From positions 61,506,532 to 61,570,531 of the forward strand of contig NC_057861.1 of the NCBI RefSeq assembly GCF_019393635.1: a stretch of 64,000 nt of DNA. Direction: 5' to 3'. Positions 1-12,200 of the stretch are shown in pieces. Below the pieces are notes generated by a model that saw nothing but the letters and a program-made list of their open reading frames with translations, ran no database searches and was not told where the DNA came from. The translations under genes were made by a program, and so were the position numbers. The stretch comes from Dromiciops gliroides. Taxonomy: Eukaryota; Chordata; Mammalia; Microbiotheria; Microbiotheriidae. Positions within the stretch are counted from its first letter, which is position 1, and the number at the start of each line of letters is the position of its first letter.

Positions 1-780
1 AATCCTATCACTTTGTTCTTCTTTGATCTTTGTCCTGACGAGCCGGTCAGAGTGCCTGACAGACTGTTCAATACAACAGCCTTCTAACTGGTCTGCCCAC
101 TCAATCTGTCCTCCTCAACTGCCAAAATGCTGCTCCTGAAGCACTGCTTTAACCATACCATTTCTCCTAATCCATAAACGCCAGTGACTCCCTACTACCT
201 CCAGGATCAAACATAAAGTTCTCTTGGACTAAAGCCCTTCGCAATCCAGCCCCTTCTGTCTCCTTTAACCCTAGATATGACAGTCCAACCAAACTAGCCT
301 CCTTCCTGTACTTCCTCAGTCATCACACGCCATCTCCTGGCCCCATTCCTTTGTATGTGCTATCCCATGCGTGGAAGGTACTCCCCCTTTCACCTCCACC
401 TCTTAAGATTCCTTGGCTTCCTAGGAGGCCTTCCTCAGAGCCTCCAGAAGCTAGTCCTTTCCCTGAGATCACCTTCCATTTTCTCTGAATGCATCCTGTA
501 TAACACTGAAATAGGGATAATAATAGCACCTTCCTCCCAGAGTTGCTGTGAAGATCAAATGACATAATAATTGTAAAGCCACCAGCATAGGCACTATAGA
601 AATGCTATCGATGAGAATTGTCACCATTATTTACCTGTTTCTTTACATGTCTGTATTAGAATGTGACCTCCTCAAGGACAGACTGCTTTTGCTTTTCATG
701 GTATCACCAACACTCAATGCTCCATGAACCGAACAACAAACTTTCATTAACAATAAAAGTATTAAATTTTAATTAGTAAT
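1..780 (+). mobile_element. L2-type LINE 3' fragments mixed with MIR
   Basis: The text follows the mammalian L2 3' end: 'ccaggatcaaacataaagtt', 'gcaatccagcccc', then a 'gacctcctcaaggacagactg' end near 665-690. A MIR-like block, 'agggataataatagcacc ... ttgctgtgaagatcaaatga', interrupts it near 510-600. No gene is visible. The exact subfamily is not assigned. Confidence 0.5.
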
Positions 781-1690
781 TTATTAATTTTATTTTATTG
801 ATCACTTACTATGTGCCAAGAACTGAAAGCAGCAGATGGTAAGTGCTCAATAAATACCTGCTGACTGACTTAACATCATCTTTTACTTTTCCATAAGCTC
901 ACAGAGGGCAGGAACTGTTTTCAATTTTGTCTCTGTATCTCAAGTACATAGGCATATTTTTCATTGCATATAGCAGACCCTTAAACATTTATTTCTATTT
1001 TAATCCATCCTCATTTACCTGCCCTTATTTGTCTTCTACATATCCTTTTAAAATCCAAGTTGATGAATTCATTCCCTATGTATCCACATCAGTTTCTAAA
1101 CAGTTTCCACCTTTGAAACATCCTCACTGAAGTAATTTCTTTCAGACTTCCTTGTTGTTGGGAGCATCCCCCTCTCTTGGATGAAAATTCCAGGGATAAA
1201 CACAGCTATTGATTGCCACCTCTTTTCTATGACCCCTTTGAAATCAGATCTCCCTACCCGCCCCCCCCCAAGTCAAAGCATGTGTCCAACTATTCCTCCC
1301 AAGGTTCCTCTCATTTCTACTTCACACACTAGTTACTTCTAGGTCAAAATTAGGCTCACCCTTGAGCATCCCCTGGTACAACTACTATATACACATAGCA
1401 GGCTTTCTTCAATAGCGAGCACCCTGTACCATATGCCTCACTTCCCCAGGCACTCTAGTGGTGCCCTAGCACCAACCTCTCATGGTTTGGGAAGAGGTTG
1501 TGCTTTCTTGGGAAAGAAGAGGACATTTTCTTAGACTTCTGGCAGAGAACTGGACTATTCAGAACCCCAGCTCCCACCTGTGACCCTGGCACACATTCTA
1601 AGGGCAGTTTTTCTGGGGCTTAGCTTCCTCAAAGTCTTTTACCAATTGGGAGGTCGGGGGATGTGACTGCAGAAGGAAAGCAGAAAAGAA
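781..1690. other. Intergenic, no gene seen
   Basis: Only a short MIR/L2 tail ('cacttactatgtgccaag ... gctcaataaatacctgctga', about 805-870) is recognisable. The rest is AT-rich single-copy-looking DNA without exon-like frames on either strand. YJEFN3 would be expected further left by human synteny, but no exon of it was recognised here. Confidence 0.4.
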
Positions 1691-1865
1691 CTATGGGACT
1701 CTCTGAACTTGGTATTAAAAGACCTGAGACCAAGGTCCAGCTCTGCCACTAACTCACCAAGTGGCCCTTCTCTGAACCTGTGCAATGAAGGGGTGACCGA
1801 GGTCCTCTCTAATGCCCATCTGGCCTGACTCATAAGCGAGAACACCTGCAGACAGGAGGGTAGCT
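1690..1865 (+). mobile_element. MIR-like SINE remnant
   Basis: The order 'agacctgagaccaaggtcca', 'ctctgccactaactc', 'aatgaaggggtgaccgaggt' follows the MIR CORE and 3' part. It is old and diverged. Confidence 0.45.
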
Positions 1866-2727
1866 TCAAAGTCATTCAAACCAAGGAGGCCACAAGCAGG
1901 CTTAGAGGCCTAGGCTGCTCAAGAGCTAAGTCCAGCCTCCCCTCCCTTGCCCAATGGGCACCATCTGGGGTGCCAGCAGCTGCCTCAGAAAGTACAAGGG
2001 CTTCTGGATCTGGAGCTAGCCAGTGGGCAGAGAAGAAACTCTCCGTCCCTCCTCATCCAGACAAAAGAGAAGGTGATCACCTTATTCAAAGATGGTTAAA
2101 GGGAGATCACTTTATCTCTTCTCTCCTCCCCCACTCCCAAAAAGGCTGGCAGGGTAGGACATACAGAGGTCCTTGCTAATGTACCTTCCATGGTGTGGAA
2201 GGATGAGACCCTATCAACAGGATGCCAGCATTCCCCCCCCCCCACTTCCCCACCCCTGTCCCAGCAGTGAGACAGGGAAAACTAAGTTATCCATCCTCCA
2301 TATTCTCCAAAGGCAGGTACTGAGAACATTAGAAAGATTGAGGTGGAGGGAGGATTAGGTCAATACATGGGATAGGGAGGTAGGGATGGCAGTCATGGGG
2401 AAACCCCTTTGTGGTTATGATCAAGAATTCCCTATGGGACAAGGATGGGGCATGAGTCCGTGGCTGGGAATGGGGTCACTCTGCAGCTAGCGAGCCCATG
2501 GACCATGGCCAGGGACTCTAGCCCCAGTAGTTTGATCTAGGGTAGGGTTGAGGGACTAGGGGTTATCAACTAGCTCACCAAAGGTGTTTAGTAAAGTCCT
2601 TGAACACACTGAAAGAGATTCCCATGAAGCCTACTACTACAGTGGAGAGAGTGAGGGTAAGCAAAGAGGGTATAACTGAGAGTAAGGAGGAGACCTCTCT
2701 TTTATTGCCCTTAAAAAGAAGGGAAGC
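1866..2727. other. Intergenic, no feature recognised
   Basis: Mixed-composition DNA with G- and C-runs and no repeat family, splice-flanked frame or RNA gene that I can support. Confidence 0.35.
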
Positions 2728-2898
2728 GGGTCAGCTAGGTGGTGCAATGGATAGAGCACTGGCCCTGGATTCAGGAGGACCTGAGTTCAAATCCGACCTC
2801 AGACACTTGACACTTACTAGCTGTGTGACCCTGGGCAAGTCACTTCACCCTCATTGCCCTGCAAAAAAAAAAAAGAAAGAAAGAAAGAAAAACAAAAA
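2728..2898 (+). mobile_element. tRNA-derived marsupial SINE
   Basis: This is a complete short SINE with a head 'cagctaggtggtgcaatgg', a B-box-like 'gagttcaaatcc', a body 'tagctgtgtgaccctgggca' and an A-rich (GAAA)n tail. It is flanked by an 'agggaagc' target duplication. Confidence 0.85.
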
Positions 2899-3077
2899 CA
2901 AATGAGGGAAGCACAGCCTAATATTAATCAGCATGAGCTGTGTTTCACCTAGGGGAAATATTCATGATGGCTCCAATATTGAGCAAGTATGGTCCCTGGA
3001 GCAGGGGAGGCTCAGGCTTCTACCATAACAGCAAGGCAGGTGGCTCTTAGATGGATATATAACCTTCCCTCTCCCCA

Positions 3078-3078
<1 letters not shown>

Positions 3079-3114
<36 letters not shown>
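3079..3114. repeat. (CA)n microsatellite
   Basis: A dinucleotide CA run broken by one TATA. It lies just downstream of the NDUFA13 poly(A) signal on the minus strand, where it reads (TG)n. Confidence 0.9.
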
Positions 3115-3132
3115 GAGATTTTCAAGTAAACC

Positions 3133-3138
3133 TTTAAT
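3133..3138 (-). terminator. NDUFA13: NDUFA13 poly(A) signal ATTAAA
   Basis: On the minus strand ATTAAA lies 33 bases after the stop codon. It is followed about 20 bases later by a (TG)n run that would form a GU-rich downstream element. No AATAAA is nearer, so this very short 3' UTR is the most likely 3' end. Confidence 0.6.
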
Positions 3139-3171
3139 CTCTCCAAGGGATGGACAGACCTTGGCACACCG

Positions 3172-3291
3172 TTAGGTGTACCACATGAAGCCATAGTTAG
3201 CGTGGACCCGCTCCTCTTGGGTCCGTAGACTGTACAGCTCACCCAAGGTTGGAGGCACCCATCGGGTAGTATGGAAGACAGACTCACCCAC
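3172..3291 (-). CDS. NDUFA13: NDUFA13 exon 5 (coding part, stop codon)
   Basis: Encodes the last 39 residues, starting [14 protein letters not shown] and ending YGFMWYT, with TAA at 3172-3174. The acceptor is CTTAG. This is the conserved C-terminal segment of the family. Confidence 0.96.
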   Translation of the reverse strand: MGESVFHTTRWVPPTLGELYSLRTQEERVHANYGFMWYT

Positions 3292-6200
3292 CTAAGAAGA
3301 AAGAGCTGTTAGTGTGAGTCCCAAACCTCTGTGAGAGATGAATGGCCCCCAAGCAAGGGCCACCTATATATGTGACTCTACACCTGCCAAACTCAAACAA
3401 ATGTTACCAGCTCCCAGCCCAAAAGGGATGCCTGGTAGCAGTCTATACCACAGCTGGTGGGTGTTCCTCCTCCCCTGCCTTGCTGAGGGATCCTAACTTG
3501 AGCATCTCTGGAACTCTGCTGGACTTGGAGTCAGAGGATCTGAGTCCAAATCCCAGCTGAGCTGTTCACTCCCTGGGTCACCCTAGGCAGTTCATTTTAT
3601 TCTCTCTGGGCCAATGTTTCTTCACATGTAAAATTGGGGGGCAGTGGGGTGGGGGAATGGAACAGACAAATGACCCCTCAGGTCCTTTCCAGCTCTGAAT
3701 CTATGATCCTCTAAATCTACTCAGCCCTCAGCCCCACTAACTTCTTCACCTCTCTTCGCTCCTAAAGCTGTTGAGGAAATAAACCCAACTGGGAGTCAGG
3801 AGACCTAGTCCTACCACCACTACCACCAAACTTGGAGTATGATCTTTGGCCAATTACTTCTCAGTTTCCTCCACTGTAAAATATTATTAACAGAACAGAA
3901 TGCCAGGCTGGAGAGCCCTAAGAACACAGTCTGTGTCAGAGCTGGGAGAGCCCTTAGAACCCAGGATGTCAGAGCTAGGAGGGCCCTTAGAACCCAGGAT
4001 GTCAGCGCTGGGAGGGCCCGTAGAACCCAGGATGTCAGCGCTGGGAGGGCCCTTAGAACCCAGGATGTCAGCGCTGGGAGGGCCCTTAGAACCCAGGATG
4101 TCAGCGCTGGGAGGGCCCTTAGAACCCAGGATGTCAGCGCTGGGAGGGCCCTTAGAACCCAGGATGTCAGAGCTGGGAGGGCCCTTAGAACCCAAGATGT
4201 CAGAGCTGGGAGGGCCCTTAGAACCCAGGATGTCAGAGCAGGGAGGGATTTTAGAGATCATCTTTTTGGACACCATCATTCTGGGGAAAAAAAGACATTT
4301 GGATCCAAAAAGAATAAAGGGTTTGCCCAAGGCCACATAGTTAAATTAGGAGCCTGCTTCTAAGATCCTCCCACTCTGCTTAAAGGAACCAACCTTCCAG
4401 CCAGGAACATCTTTCATGATTATAGCCTCCTCCTCCAGGTTCTCTCTCAACATACGCAGCTTCCTTCAGACAAACAGACAACAGTGAAAAGCTACAGCCC
4501 CAGACTAACACAGTATTGTTGGTCCCTTAAAATGATCGTGTGTGGGGAAGAAGAGAGAACTGGTAGAGAAAGGGGTGCCTAAACCTGGTCAGCCAGCTTG
4601 TTCTTCTACCTGTCCTCTATGGGAAAGATATATTTCCTAAGGGAGGCAAGTGGGCAGTATCTGAATCCCTGTTCTCTGGGAGTCCAGAAGGACAGAAAGA
4701 ATTTTCTTTGTATTATCCCGCCCCATCCGCATCCACATCCACGTCCACACAGAAGGGAAGAAAAAAGCCAGTAAAATCTGGGAGTATCATGCTAATTGAA
4801 ATCGAAATCTTAGAAGAGGTCAGATAAATGTAGCCAATCAAAAAGGCAAAATGACTGACAGTGGGCACCGATTCATTCGGAGAAGGAAACAAAAGAGAAA
4901 TCCCAGTGTCAAGTCCACTCCTTACAATAACCTTCTCTCAGCTGTAGTGAGGGCACCACACATCTGGGTCTTCTCTCCTTCCAGAATCCTCCCACAGTCC
5001 TAGAAGGGCCCCCTTGCCCACCCCCACTCCCTCATCAGTGGGCCTCCTCTGCCTGCTGAAGCCTTCTCCTAACCCCACTTCAGGGATTCCTACCTCCGAT
5101 CCTCCTCTGCCTGCAACAGTGGCATCAATGCAATTCGGGCTTCCAAGTCTTCAATCAGCCAACGTCTAGAACAAACACAAACAGAGGTAGATGCTAAGGG
5201 CTGCCTGATGTCTCCCAATAGAAGTATGGCCTCATGTGAGGCCTCAGTCCTGGGAGCATGGAGACACCCCACCCCCACCCCACTACAACCCCCCACCCCC
5301 CTCACAAGAAGTGATGTCACTTAGACCAATAACCAGGAAGTTAGCTAGAAGTCAATTACAACAAATCTGGAATGACGGAGTACTCATTCCAAGAGACTGT
5401 AAAATGATGAGGTCAAAATAGATAATCTCTGAAATTCCTCCTAGCTCTGCCAGGCTACTGATCTATGTTTCAAAGTCCCTTCCAATTTGTCCCGAGAGAG
5501 GCAACAAAGTGAGCTCTCTCCCTACTTTCTCCACTTGGAGGTTTTCATTTTCCCCAGTCTCTCACTGCTGATTCCTTAAGCCCTGAGGCTAAACAATGCT
5601 AAATGCTCATGTGAGTGAGTGCTCATGGTCCTGTCATGGGCATAGTTCCAGGCCCAGCACAACCTATCAATTAAATAAGTGGGACGGTCATGGGTGATGA
5701 TTCAGAGAGACAGGCTTACTGCAGAGGCCAGCTGATAAATGCTCAAAAAATATGAACAGATAGTTTTTAGAGAAAGAATTCCAAGTTATCTAGCAATAGC
5801 CATATAAAAATGTCCTAAATCACTAATAATCAGAGAAATTCAAATTAAAACAAGGTTCCACCTCACACCTATGAGAGTTGCAAAGTTCACAAAAAAAGAA
5901 AATGAAAAATGCTGGAAGCACTATGGGAAACAGGTACATTAATGGGAAACAGGTCCATTAATAATAGTGTTAAAAAAATAAAAATAAAAATAAAAAAAAT
6001 AATAGAGTGTTGATGGAGCTGTCAACTGGCTCAGGCATTCCAAAAAGAAATTTGGAACACTGCCCAAAAAGTTATCTAACTATAAATATACCCTTTGACC
6101 TAGCAATACCACTACTAGGCCTATATGTGAATAAGATTAAAAAAAATTTTTTTAATTAAAAAAAAAAAAACGGGAAAAGGACCATAGATGCAAAAAAGAT

Positions 6201-9200
6201 GACACAGTGGATAGAATGCCAGGCCTGGAGTCAGGAAGAGCTAAGTTCAAATTTGGCCTCCAACACTTACTAGCTGTGTGACCCTGGGCAAGTCACATAA
6301 CCTGTTTTGCCTCAGTGTCCCCTTTTTTTAAAATGGGGATAATAATAAACCTACCTCCCAGGTAATTGTAAAACACATTTTTGGCACAGTGGCCTAACCA
6401 CTGTTATGTATATAATTCAAGGAGGCCCCCCCAAAAGGGAAAGTTCCCATAAATACAAAAATGTTTAGCAACCTAAGTAAAATTTTAAAATAAATTTTAT
6501 ACACTTTTTGTCTTTATATCACCTACGTTTTCACTGTCTTCTTCCCCCTCACTCCTTCCAATAAAAGAGGAAGGAAAAAGTTCACTAAAACCAGCATATC
6601 AAAAAATTCTGACATTATCTATAGATTCCACATCCATGGACCACTACATTCTACAAACGATTCAAGCAAAGTATCTTCTCATATCTCTTCTTTAAAACCA
6701 AACTTGTTCTTACTACTTCACAACATTCTGTTCCAATTATTTTGTGGCGGTTGTTCTATGTACATTGTTGGAATCATTGTGTATATGGTTTTCCTGGCTC
6801 TAACTTCACTCTGCATGAGTTCATCTAAGACTTTCCATGTTCCTTCATATTCATCATGTCCACTACTTCTTAATAGTCTATTACATTCACATACCACAAT
6901 TTTGTTTGGTCATTCTGCAATCGATGGGCTTCTACTTTGTTTCCAGTTCTTTGCTTTCACTAAAAGTGCAGCTATATAAATATTTTTATATTTATAGGAC
7001 CTTTCTTTTTGTTAATGACCTCCTTGGAGAATGTCTAGCACTGAAATCTCTAGGTCAAAGATATGGACTTTTAGTCACTTTGTTCACATAATTCCAATCT
7101 GCTTTCCAGAACAGTCATACAAAATCAACTCCATCAACAATGCATTAGAGGGGGCAGCTAGGGAGCACAGTGGATAAAGCACCAGCCCTGGATTCAGGAG
7201 GACCTGAGTTCAAGTCTGGCCTCAGACTTACTAGCTGTGTGACCCTGGGCAAGTCACTTGACTCCCACTGCCTTGCAAAAATTAAAAAACAAAAACAAAA
7301 AATAATGCATTAGAGTACCTGTCTTCCCACAAACTTCAACACTGACTATTCCCATCACTTGCCATTTTTACCAATTCGTATATAATTTTTTTGTAATAGC
7401 AAAGAAGTGGAAGGAAAACAGGTGCCCATCAACTAGGTAATGGCTAAATTGTAGTAGTGTACAAATGTAGTAGAGCACTATAACACCATAAAAAATGACA
7501 ACTATAAAGAATTCAAAGAAACTTGGGAAGATTTCTATGAATTGACATGGAGCAAAATAAACAGAACCAAGAAGATAATTCATATGACTATAATAATGTA
7601 AAGAAAAATAAGAATGAAAAACGAATACAGTGTTAAACCATGATTTCAGAAGATGGGGATAAAAGAACATTCCTCTTGTCTCTCACAAGAGGTGGTAAGA
7701 CTATGGAATAAAGCACACATTTTCAGACATGGCCAATGTGTTGATTTGTGTTGCTTGACTAAACTCATTTACTCCAGAGTATTCTGCTGAGTGGAAAAAA
7801 TTCGTTGAGAAGTAACAATGTCAAAACAGAGATTGATAAAATATTTCAAAAGGAAAAAACCCTATAGCAGACATCTTCAATGTCACATCACTGACATGTG
7901 CAGAGAACTAAATCCTACCGTGTTTATTGCTTGTTAATTATTAAAAAGTATTTGATTTAGTAGAGCAAAATGCAGCCTCCTGGGCTCTTCAACAAAGATG
8001 TTTCCTATGCATATGTTTAGCTATTTGGCTATTATTCTTTCATAGATATAGAAGATATGACTTTGTTCAATGACCCTCTGATTGATGTGATAACATAAAA
8101 CAAGATGTACGCTCAAAGGTCTTTGCCATTGTTATAGAAAATATCTAGGGGCAAGCTGGTGGCACAGTGGATAGAGCACTGGCCCTGGAGTCAGGAGGAC
8201 CTGAGTTCAAATCCGGCCTCAGACACTTAACACTTACTAGTTGTGTGACCCTGGGCAAGTCACTTAACCCCAATTGCCTCACAAAAGAAGAAAAAAAAAA
8301 GAAAATATCTAGCATAGTCTGACTGATAGATGTTCTCCAGGTGCTTTTCTTTGCAGACATTGAGGACTTGATACAGTTAGCATATACACTGCAGTCTTAT
8401 AAATGAAATTCAGTCACCTACAAGAATTCAGTCTAACAACCCATACGGGAAAAACAAGTGGCTGAAGAATGCTCATAGGTCAGATACACAATTAAGATAG
8501 CAAGCCCAGATATCTTGGGCATACACTGGAGACAGATGATGGTCTAGATCCAGAATTACACAGGAAAAAGAAAGCCGACTTAATTGTATTTGGGAAATTC
8601 CACAATCTCTTGGGGGAAGAGTCAACATAATCAATCTGCCCATTAGAGGCAGGTTGAGAACCAGGCAGGATCTTGCCACATTGATCTTTCAAAGGCAGAC
8701 ACTATTATTGGCATGAGGAGCATCATTAAACAGAAGCAGCTGCCCTGTCCTTAGTTAAAGGGATCATCACATGCCACAGTGCCAATGACAACCCCTCTGA
8801 CTGTTACTGTGCCTGACACAAAACAGCATCATAGCCCCTATTGTCTAGATTAATGATGAATCCAGTCCTCCAGCTTTAACTTTCCCATAGGGCATTAACT
8901 TGTCAGAGGGTTTATGATTATCTCTAACGGGCAATAACATGCCTCACAAACAGCTGGAGGCCATGGGAGGTAGCAGCAAAATTCTTCTAATAGTCCTGAC
9001 CCCAGAGTGAAGCTTTAACTGTCTGGCTCTGTTCTCTCCAGACCCTGGACCACTCAGCCAGGAGTCTCTCCCTATAAATCAGTATAAATAAAGATCCTTT
9101 CCATCCCAACCCTCAAGTCTCTTGCACAATCCAACCATTTGGTCCACTGGGAGGAACTGCCATGCTTTGGTGGATTCCCTATCATTGGATTAATGCTTCT

Positions 9201-12200
9201 CTCCTAGCAGAACTATCAGTAAAGGAGACAAAATGGCATTCCTCAAACACCTAGTCTTTATAGGCAGGAGCCCACTGGGCTAGCAAAAGAGGCAAAGAAT
9301 TGGGGGTGGGACAAGGGACGTGACATAGAATATACCATTTCCATTTAAAAACAGAACCCTCCTACATGCTACACATCTTATCAAAGAGACCACCTTGCAT
9401 CACCCAACTCGTAATGGGCAATGGGTAACTCTAGATGATGGGTGATGATATGGCCCCCACATTATCCAATAAGTAGCAACAACTAGGGGTTTCCTCAGAT
9501 GACAAGGAAGCCACACCAATGGTTCAAGCCTTAATCCTCCAAGACCAACTCAATCCCAAGGGTGGCCTTTTGGCCTCTTCAAAAGGAACCAACCCAGCCT
9601 ACGTAAAGCAGATACCACTCCTACCACACACATTTCTACCAGAGGAATTTTGTTTCGGATCCTATGAAACAGGAAAAACAATTCCTGGTAATAATTATGT
9701 CCCAAAGCAAACAAAATTAGAAAGAATATCACTGACTGTTAAATGTCATGTTCACATCAGCTAGAAGAAAGAAATTCACTGTTTTCAATGTAAGTCACAG
9801 GCAGATTCTATCTTGCAATGTGAGCGGCTGATGCTCACTAGGATACAAAGTACCTAGAGCCTGTCTTAACAAGCCTGTCTGTGTATCCAGGGGTTGCTCC
9901 AGACCGCTATCAGGAGACCACATACAACAAGCTTGCTCCCCAGTGTAGGCACAGGCTGCCAGAGTCACCCCCATTTCTAGGTCTGTTCCTTGTTTCAGGA
10001 GGATACACTCAGAGAGAAAGAGTAGCTGGAGCCTAGGCCCAGAAGCAGCAAATAAATGGCCTGGGACCATAGGTGGAGAAACCAAATTTAACCTCCTAAG
10101 TGGAAGGGTCCTCAGAGATCATCTACTCCAACCTTCCTCAGTTTTATGGGGAAAAAAATTTTTGAGGTGGAGAGGGAAAACAATTTATCCAATGTCACAT
10201 ACAGGAGGATTGGGCAGAGAAGGGACAGTTGGAAACCTCAGGGAGGGAGGAGAGGAACAGAGAGAAACTGCAGGTAGCATCTGAAGTCAGTGAACAGAAG
10301 ATAGCTGAGGGCCTGGAAAGGTATCAAACCTGTGGTCTCAGCCTCAACAACATTTCAGCAGTCAGATCGTGATGTGTGCCAGTCACAGTGGATTAACAAA
10401 TGACTCCTACCAGACAAATTCCCAAGCATGCTGTATAACCTGGACAGGCAAAGGACAAGGACCGTACCTCCGTTCTCGGTTCCACTTCATCATACTCCAG
10501 TGGCCAAACAACATCGCCCCAATGCCAATGGCAAACATGCTATAGCCTGGAAGGGAAAAGAGAGGGAGGAAATGGCACAGATTCTGGTCTTCATAGTAGA
10601 GTCCAAGGCAGGCAGGCAGATATTTCTGTTGATATGCCTTTGGCTAGGACAGGAGGAAGGTATCTTAGAATCACAGTGTCAAGGCAGAAGGGCCCTTAGA
10701 ACATAGAAAATAATGTCAGAGGGAAACAAGACTTTAGTATACAAGGGGCCTTAGAACATCACAGAATATAAATGTCAGAGTGGGACATCACTGACACTTA
10801 AAGGTTACAAAATTATTTCAACACATTACCTTTCATTTGATCCTCATAACTCTCAGTACGGATAGTGGATTTTTTTTGGTCTAGACTTCATCAGAATAGA
10901 AAATTCCCAGTTCATAAAATTCCCTCAACTGAAGCAAATTAGCAATTCTTTTTTATTTTAAGATGCCGGAGGCATTAAGAAGTTGAGTAAATTGCCTTAT
11001 TCATACTAAAACTGTTAAAATTTGTCAGAGGCAGGACTTGAACCCAGGTCTTGCTGACCCCACCCCTACCCTCCCCCAATCCCACCCACCCACCCCCTCC
11101 CCCATGTCACCGGCTAAGTATATTTACCACACCATGCACTTGGCAGCTGAGTGGTGAAACAGACAAATCAGTGAGCCAAGGAGTTCAGTCTGGCCTCAGA
11201 TATGTCCTAGCATTTCTAGGCAAGACACAACCTATGTCTGCCTCAGTTTCCACAACTATAAAATGGGGACAATAACAGCACCTGCCTCGGAGGGTTGTTG
11301 TGAGAATCAAATGAGATAATATTTGTACAGCACCTGGCACAGGAGATGCTACATTTAACTATTTATTGTGACCATCATCACCACCACTCTTATGATAAGC
11401 TGTCCTCCATGCCTGGAATGCACTCCCACCTCACCTCTGTCTCTAGCAAACACCTTCTACATGAAGCTTTTCCCAATCTCACCAGCTTCTAGTGCCCTCC
11501 ACCCAAAGCACAATTTTTATGTCCATCATCTCCCCCAACAAACTCTAGGGTCTTTAGAGGCAGGAGCAGTTTCTTTTTTCCTTTTTTCTTTTTTTTTTTT
11601 TCCGCCTTGGTATCCCCAGGGCCTAGTAGCACCATACCTCCAAACTGAGAAAAGCACTTAATACATGTCTGGACTTTGTTACTGGTTGGTTGTTTGGTAC
11701 GGGTCTCCCTCCTGGGTCGATGCCAACACTGATCAGAATAGGAGCATTAAACAACTAGCTCTGTTTTTCCCAACCTGGGGCAATTCACCCCTCCTTAAGC
11801 AGCCCTCTCCTTCTAGGCTATTTCTCATTGCCTCTAACCTTAGCACAAACACCCAAAGGGCTTCAGCCCTACAGCAGCTCAGAACTAAGGGCCTAGATGG
11901 TGGCACCAGCCTCAGCCTCAACCTTGGGGCTGCAAGGTTCCCCAAGAGAAGAGGTCACTGGCAAGCACCACTATGTGGACTAACTGATCCCTAGTTAACA
12001 GATGAGGAAATAAGTTGGGGGAGGGAGGTTAGAAAGCTGGGCACTGTAGGTGAAGGACAAGGTGAAAACAAATGCATAGAAATAGCTCAACTTCCCTCCA
12101 AGTGGATAGCAACCCATTAATAACACTCATAACTTTGCTTCTGGTCATTCAAACAGGTTTGAATCCCTGCCCAAATGTGCTTAACCCTTATCTCTCCATT

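Noticed and set aside
2728-2800. tRNA genes within SINE heads
   Set aside because: The heads keep A- and B-box-like motifs but do not form a full cloverleaf with an anticodon arm; they are SINE promoters.
2600-2905. Frames containing [21 protein letters not shown], and its reverse [20 protein letters not shown], at dozens of sites
   Set aside because: These are the two strands of the tRNA-derived SINE, not a protein family.
3079-3114. CRISPR or other direct-repeat arrays
   Set aside because: This is eukaryotic DNA; all short tandem arrays are microsatellites or the one minisatellite.
3839-4363. Long open frames on both strands across 3839-4363
   Set aside because: They are produced by the 33-base minisatellite, whose unit length is divisible by three. 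They lie within an intron and have no splice or initiation support.
6704-7091. Hydrophobic frame resembling a membrane protein
   Set aside because: Antisense to L1 ORF2/3' sequence; the hydrophobicity comes from T-rich DNA.
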